The notes under the pieces were generated by a model. It saw nothing but the letters and a program-made list of their open reading frames with translations. It was not told the DNA's origin and searched no databases. The translations under genes and the position numbers were made by a program. This document shows positions 30,498 to 33,807 of a stretch of DNA of 33,807 bases, in pieces. Numbering within the stretch: the first letter of the stretch is position 1; each line of letters opens with the position of its first letter. Source of the stretch: HK-STAS-PATE-36 sp964565615 (GTDB taxonomy: Bacteria; Patescibacteriota; Saccharimonadia; Saccharimonadales; JAGQNJ01); contig CAZMFO010000007.1 of the NCBI GenBank assembly GCA_964565615.1, forward strand, positions 1-33,807. The letters run 5' to 3'.

Positions 30498-30503
30498 TAA
30501 GAT
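30498..30503 (+). promoter_or_regulatory. -10 element TAAGAT seven bases before the glycosyltransferase start (leaderless)
   Basis: TAAGAT, AATTGAT, then ATG 30511, without Shine-Dalgarno. It uses the same TAAGAT hexamer as the gene at 15069. Confidence 0.45.
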
Positions 30504-30510
30504 AATTGAT

Positions 30511-31677
30511 ATGGCAAGAGGTAAAAAATCGACGATGACTTTTCATGTCATGTCGTTACCACACACCCAGACTACACTAGAGTACGAAGCCTGTGCTTAT
30601 ACTTCAAAAGCACGCAAGTTCTGCAATATGATGAAGTCATTAGGGCATAAAGTTTATCTTTATGCGTCCGAAGAAAACGAGGCAGATGTTGACGAGCTAA
30701 TAACTGTGGCGCCAAAAAAAGATCAAAAAAAATGGTTTGACAATAACGATTTTAAAACGAACTTTTTTAACATTACATGGGGGCCAGATGACGAACATTG
30801 GCAAGTAACAAATCAACGAACAATTGCTCAAATAAAAAAACGCATCAAGCAAAAAGATTTTATTTGCGTAATAGCCGGTTTGTGTCAAAAACAGATTGCA
30901 GACGCCTTCCCTAACCATTTATCTGTAGAATACGGGATAGGCTACGAAGGGGTTTTTGCGCCCTTTAGAGTGTACGAATCTTATTCGCATATGCATTTTG
31001 TGCAGGGTAAGTTAAATGACGATAACGGCAGATTTTACGATGTGGTTATTCCCAATTATTTTGAGCCAGAAAACTTTCCTTTTAAAGAGAAGAAGGAGGA
31101 TTATTTCTTGTTTATGGGTAGATTTATTCCCAGAAAAGGGGTAGAGATAGCTGTAGAAGTTACCAGACGATTAGGCAAGAGGTTGGTGCTTGCAGGACAA
31201 GGAGTGCGAAAGGTTGACGGTAACACTATTTTTGGAGATGGCTTTTCTGTTAGCGGAGATCATATCTTGCATGTTGGTCATGCTGATGTAGCCCAACGAT
31301 CTGCCCTTCTTCGTAATGCTACAGCAACATTTATGGCGACAACTTATTTAGAGCCTTTTGGTGGTGTAGGAATAGAAAGTTTGTTGTGCGGTACACCAGT
31401 TATTGCCACAGATTTTGGTGCTTTTGCCGAGAATATTCAGCATGGTGTGCACGGCTATCGTTTTAGGACAATCGGCGAGGCTGTTTGGGCAGGTAAAAAC
31501 ATCCATAAACTAGATAATAAGAAAATCTATGAATATGCCGTGGCTAACTTTGGTGTAGAACGGGTTAAATATCTTTATCAGGCTTACTTTGAGCAACTTT
31601 TAACCTTGTGGGAGGAAGGCTTTTATTCTGTCTGGGATAAAGGAGTTTCTCGCTACAATCGTTACAGTAGGCTCTAG
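30511..31677 (+). CDS. GT4-type glycosyltransferase
   Basis: 388-residue GT-B glycosyltransferase. The N-terminal acceptor half is unusual (HVMSLPHTQTTLEYEACAYT, then KARKFCNMMKSLGHKVYLYA). The C-terminal half is a normal GT4 donor site: YFLFMGRFIPRKGVEIAVEV, RLVLAGQGVR, HVGHADVAQRSALLRNATA and EPFGGVGIESLLCGTPVIAT. The usual EX7E is visible as E-P-F-G-G-V-G-I-E. Transcription is probably leaderless. The last eight codons (YNRYSRL and stop) lie inside a 91-bp tandem repeat, so the gene's 3' end is duplicated downstream. The glycan it builds is unknown. Confidence 0.88.
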   Translation: MARGKKSTMTFHVMSLPHTQTTLEYEACAYTSKARKFCNMMKSLGHKVYLYASEENEADVDELITVAPKKDQKKWFDNNDFKTNFFNITWGPDDEHWQVTNQRTIAQIKKRIKQKDFICVIAGLCQKQIADAFPNHLSVEYGIGYEGVFAPFRVYESYSHMHFVQGKLNDDNGRFYDVVIPNYFEPENFPFKEKKEDYFLFMGRFIPRKGVEIAVEVTRRLGKRLVLAGQGVRKVDGNTIFGDGFSVSGDHILHVGHADVAQRSALLRNATATFMATTYLEPFGGVGIESLLCGTPVIATDFGAFAENIQHGVHGYRFRTIGEAVWAGKNIHKLDNKKIYEYAVANFGVERVKYLYQAYFEQLLTLWEEGFYSVWDKGVSRYNRYSRL

Positions 31678-31930
31678 TACTAACAAAACCCCTACTACAC
31701 CATATTTTCTTATTTTAGGAGGACAGTCCTCCTAGTACTAGTCCTACAATCGTTACAGTAGGCTCTAGTACTAACAAAACCCCTACTACACCATATTTNN
31801 NNNNNNNNNNNNNNNNNNNNNNNNNNNNNNNNNNNNNNNNNNNNNNNNNNNNNNNNNNNNNNNNNNNNNNNNNNNNNNNNNNNNNNNNNNNNNNNNNNTC
31901 TTATTTTAGGAGGACAGTCCTCCTAGTACT
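31653..31930. repeat. 91-bp tandem repeat spanning the glycosyltransferase 3' end and an assembly gap
   Basis: Unit CTACAATCGTTACAGTAGGC... at 31653 repeats exactly from 31744 (period 91). Copy 2 stops at 31798 where the N run begins, and the bases after the gap (31899 on) continue the unit in exact phase. Each unit carries the end of the glycosyltransferase gene, a TAGGAGGAC/GTCCTCCTA inverted repeat (31716-31734; 31907-31925) and a TAGTACT palindrome. Confidence 0.88.
31799..31898. other. Assembly gap of 100 N within the tandem repeat
   Basis: Placeholder gap. Because both flanks join in phase with the 91-bp unit, the true length is expected to be zero or a multiple of 91 bp, unless other DNA is inserted. 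Confidence 0.9.
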
Positions 31931-31950
31931 CTCCTAGTACCTCCTAGTAC
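31920..31950. repeat. Three copies of a 10-bp repeat CTCCTAGTAC
   Basis: CTCCTAGTAC at 31920-31929, one extra T, then 31931-31940 and 31941-31950. It extends from the right arm of the 91-bp unit's inverted repeat. It may be real slippage or an artefact of contig ends. Confidence 0.8.
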
Positions 31951-32115
31951 CTAAAACAAAGATAAATGGTCAATAGATAATAGTTTTGTTGTGGGTAGCC
32001 TAGAAAGGTTGGTGAATAATCTTTTGTGGTAGGCAAGACTGCTAAAGTAATTATCAATGTTCACGCTAGAATTATTGCTGATAGCGTTAGCCATATGGAC
32101 ATAAGAAAGTTGTTT
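31951..32115. other. Intergenic region with no recognised feature
   Basis: AT-rich DNA between the repeat block and the minus-strand propeller gene's end. I see no gene, no tRNA and no convincing terminator for either strand. Confidence 0.5.
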
Positions 32116-33720
32116 CTATGTCTTTTTCGAGTTACTTCTAACGAGTACAGAGGTAATTATGCTACCAAAAACGATTAGGATACCTGTGGGGACAATTGAC
32201 AAGGAGTTCTCGCCAGTGTCAGACAACAATTTGTTAACGGGTTGGTTTTGAGCCTCTATTTGTTCTGAACCGATTGCTAAGCCAACTGGATCAACTATGA
32301 CCCCATTTGCTAATCCATCATCGTCAAATAATCCACCGTCAGTGATGTCATAGGCTAAAAGTAATGCAGGGTTGCCATTTAATTTTGCCGGTGTAATCTG
32401 GGCATTTTTTAATGTTGCATATTGCCTGGTTTGAGCTGAATACTTTCTAGCTAGTACTTGATTAGGCTGAGCACAGGTTTGAAATAGCAATTGGACTCGT
32501 TGAGTTGATCCTATGGGTACAGTAAGCCGATAATCTGCCAGATCGGTAATATAGGATATGTCTCCGTCTGGAGGCAGACTATTCTTGCTAAGTTTAGTTA
32601 GTTCCATAACGCCTGTCGATGCGGTGCCTGAAATAAGTTGGATCTGTGTGCAGTCGTCAGTGTTGCCTATTGTGCTCATTTGACTTTCGGGGAGTTCTAA
32701 CTTATATACTTTTGATACATCTCCTACACCCTTGCCGTAGGTTATTCCAAAAATATTGCCATACGATCCTGTTGCTATACTAAAAATTGGTATTGGTGCT
32801 TCAGTATCTGGCAGATCAAACATGGTAGCTACTCCAGATTGATCTATTCGACCAATACCAAGTCCACCTGCCGACCCGAACCACACATTGCCATCGCCCC
32901 CCAAGGAGAGTAACATTGGATAACTATCTGCTGGTGCATCATATACATTAAACTCCTCAGATCCTATGTTGAACTTAGCTATTTTATTGTTCATAGAAGA
33001 TACCCAGATATGATTATCTGCACCTGTTGTAATTCCATACCCTCCGCTCACACCAACTGGCATAGAGAAGGATGTGATGTTGCCGTCAGTAGTAATTTTT
33101 ACTAAAGTATTTGATATTATATTTGAGAACCATATATTGCCGTCTGGTCCGACACTCATTTGCATACCCACACCACCGCCCGGTATGTCATATGTAGTAA
33201 CTGTTCCGGATAAAGTCATTTTTCCTATCTTGCCACTTTCATGTGTAAACCATAGGTTGTTGTCGGGCCCAGAAATTAGCCCAGACAGGCACCCACCTCC
33301 AAGAGGCGGTAGATTAAATTCAGTTTCGGTGTTGTTGGTGATGTTCCATCGGCTTATTTTGCCGGTAGTACCTTTGATAAACCAAATGTTATTATCGGGT
33401 CCATTAGCTAAGCCACCACAGTCAGCTCCTATGTCGGGAATTGAATATTCGCTTATTTCTCCGGTGATAGCATCTATTTTTGACAGGTTGTTATATTGTC
33501 GTTCGACAAACCAGATATCCCCGTCATCAGAAGTGGCAATATAAAAGGCTTCTTGTTCACCAGACGGAATGTTGTATGGCGTGATGTCAAATGGTTTTGC
33601 CAGAGCTTGTCCGGCAGTAAAAGTAAGCATTAACAGTGTGAATGTAGCCCAAGCCAATATGAGCCTTAGTATATGTATGTTTGCCTCTGTTTTTATTCTG
33701 TTTTTTTGTATGGTTAGCAT
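32116..33720 (-). CDS. Secreted Vgb-like beta-propeller protein with choice-of-anchor-U-like region and LSDTG tail
   Basis: 534 residues. A signal peptide (helix ~18-38, cleavage after ALA41) precedes at least six propeller blades of virginiamycin-B-lyase type (~45-345), each with a G(P/G)D(N/G)xxWF block: GPDNNIWFIKG, GPDNNLWFTHE, GPDGNIWFSN, GGDGNVWFGS. Residues ~355-490 end in DGGLFDDDGLANGVIVDPVG, which resembles choice-of-anchor U modules. The C-terminus is a sorting-signal-like tail: LSDTG (499-503), a hydrophobic stretch (~508-527) and RSNSKKT. Lyase activity is not assumed; such propellers are often binding scaffolds. It is probably attached by the sortase at 29810-30487. A similar gene ends 22 bp upstream. 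Confidence 0.85.
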   Translation of the reverse strand: MLTIQKNRIKTEANIHILRLILAWATFTLLMLTFTAGQALAKPFDITPYNIPSGEQEAFYIATSDDGDIWFVERQYNNLSKIDAITGEISEYSIPDIGADCGGLANGPDNNIWFIKGTTGKISRWNITNNTETEFNLPPLGGGCLSGLISGPDNNLWFTHESGKIGKMTLSGTVTTYDIPGGGVGMQMSVGPDGNIWFSNIISNTLVKITTDGNITSFSMPVGVSGGYGITTGADNHIWVSSMNNKIAKFNIGSEEFNVYDAPADSYPMLLSLGGDGNVWFGSAGGLGIGRIDQSGVATMFDLPDTEAPIPIFSIATGSYGNIFGITYGKGVGDVSKVYKLELPESQMSTIGNTDDCTQIQLISGTASTGVMELTKLSKNSLPPDGDISYITDLADYRLTVPIGSTQRVQLLFQTCAQPNQVLARKYSAQTRQYATLKNAQITPAKLNGNPALLLAYDITDGGLFDDDGLANGVIVDPVGLAIGSEQIEAQNQPVNKLLSDTGENSLSIVPTGILIVFGSIITSVLVRSNSKKT

Positions 33721-33742
33721 AACATTTATTTGTTCTGTTTTT

Positions 33743-33807
33743 TTACCTCACGCCTGTATTCGGGGCGCCGACTGCTTGGGTGGCTAGGCCTACGGGGTCT
33801 ACTATGG
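33743..33807 (-). CDS. 3' end of a second choice-of-anchor-U-type surface protein gene (partial)
   Basis: Reading leftward from the window edge, the minus strand encodes IVDPVGLATQAV followed by GAPNTGVR and TAA. IVDPVGLA is identical to an octamer near the end of the neighbouring 534-residue protein, and APNTG resembles a sortase motif. Most of the gene lies outside the window. The stop comes right after the motif, with no hydrophobic anchor. Only ~20 codons are visible, so the call rests on the shared octamer and the frame. Confidence 0.65.
   Translation of the reverse strand, partial: IVDPVGLATQAVGAPNTGVR

Noticed and set aside
31716..31734. Rho-independent terminator of the glycosyltransferase gene
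   Set aside because: The hairpin has a one-base spacer between its arms and no T-tract on either strand.
1..33807. Alternative code with TGA read as Gly (Absconditabacteria/Gracilibacteria)
   Set aside because: TGA ends several genes at sensible places (ATGA overlaps) and conserved domains need no in-frame TGA.

Overview
The window looks like a bacterial chromosome segment from the Candidate Phyla Radiation, most likely Candidatus Saccharibacteria (TM7). This rests on compact, often overlapping genes, a 436-residue archaeal-type AspRS instead of the ~590-residue bacterial form, many small membrane or surface proteins without clear families, undecaprenyl-linked envelope genes, a class F-like sortase, and a collagen-like protein with an N-terminus I associate with this group. 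TGA works as a normal stop (several ATGA start/stop overlaps), which argues against the code-25 lineages. The phylum is inferred from gene content, not from a marker gene. Two 100-N scaffold gaps (6871-6970 and 31799-31898) both lie in repeats.

Layout. 1-794: 3' part of a B-lectin (beta-prism II) protein. 800-3297 (minus): glycosyltransferase and polyprenyl-phosphate sugar transferase. 3381-5166 (plus): GtrA-like flippase, a LexA-type HTH protein without protease domain, UppP. 5179-7463 (minus): translationally coupled cassette of a collagen-like protein, a small beta-rich protein and a BspA-like repeat protein. 7464-8100: long non-coding stretch holding a cobalamin-riboswitch-like RNA and a 14-bp hairpin, upstream of an unrecognised protein with six tail cysteines, a six-TM membrane protein and NadD. 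10559-16109: Kef-type antiporter, MgtE, CHAP hydrolase, DsbA-like oxidase, CNNM/CBS protein. 16198-20589: aspS with a structured leader, then three anchored proteins of unknown role. 20674-24868: MscS, TsaC, MazG-like, MurC-like ligase, two small proteins. 24937-26809: ABC exporter. 26878-29177: two unknown proteins and a Dus enzyme. 29282-31677: DUF5666-like protein, sortase, glycosyltransferase ending in a 91-bp tandem repeat. 32116-33720 (minus): secreted Vgb-like propeller protein with a choice-of-anchor-U-like region and LSDTG tail, preceded at the window edge by the 3' end of a similar gene.

How the genes work together. Much of the window concerns the cell surface: lipid-linked glycan assembly (sugar transferase, two glycosyltransferases, GtrA, UppP), peptidoglycan (MurC, CHAP), disulfide formation (DsbA) that could serve the cysteine-laddered BspA-like protein, and sortase anchoring of propeller proteins. 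This fits an episymbiont that contacts a host cell, but that lifestyle is inferred. The rest is housekeeping (AspRS, TsaC, Dus, NadD, MazG) and ion homeostasis (Kef, MgtE, CNNM, MscS).

Most worth following up: the cobalamin-riboswitch-like leader in front of an unknown gene pair; the repeated pattern of a -10 hexamer 6-8 nt before a start codon without Shine-Dalgarno (leaderless mRNAs); the collagen/BspA cassette; the sortase with nearby candidate substrates; and a duplicated gene 3' end at the second gap.
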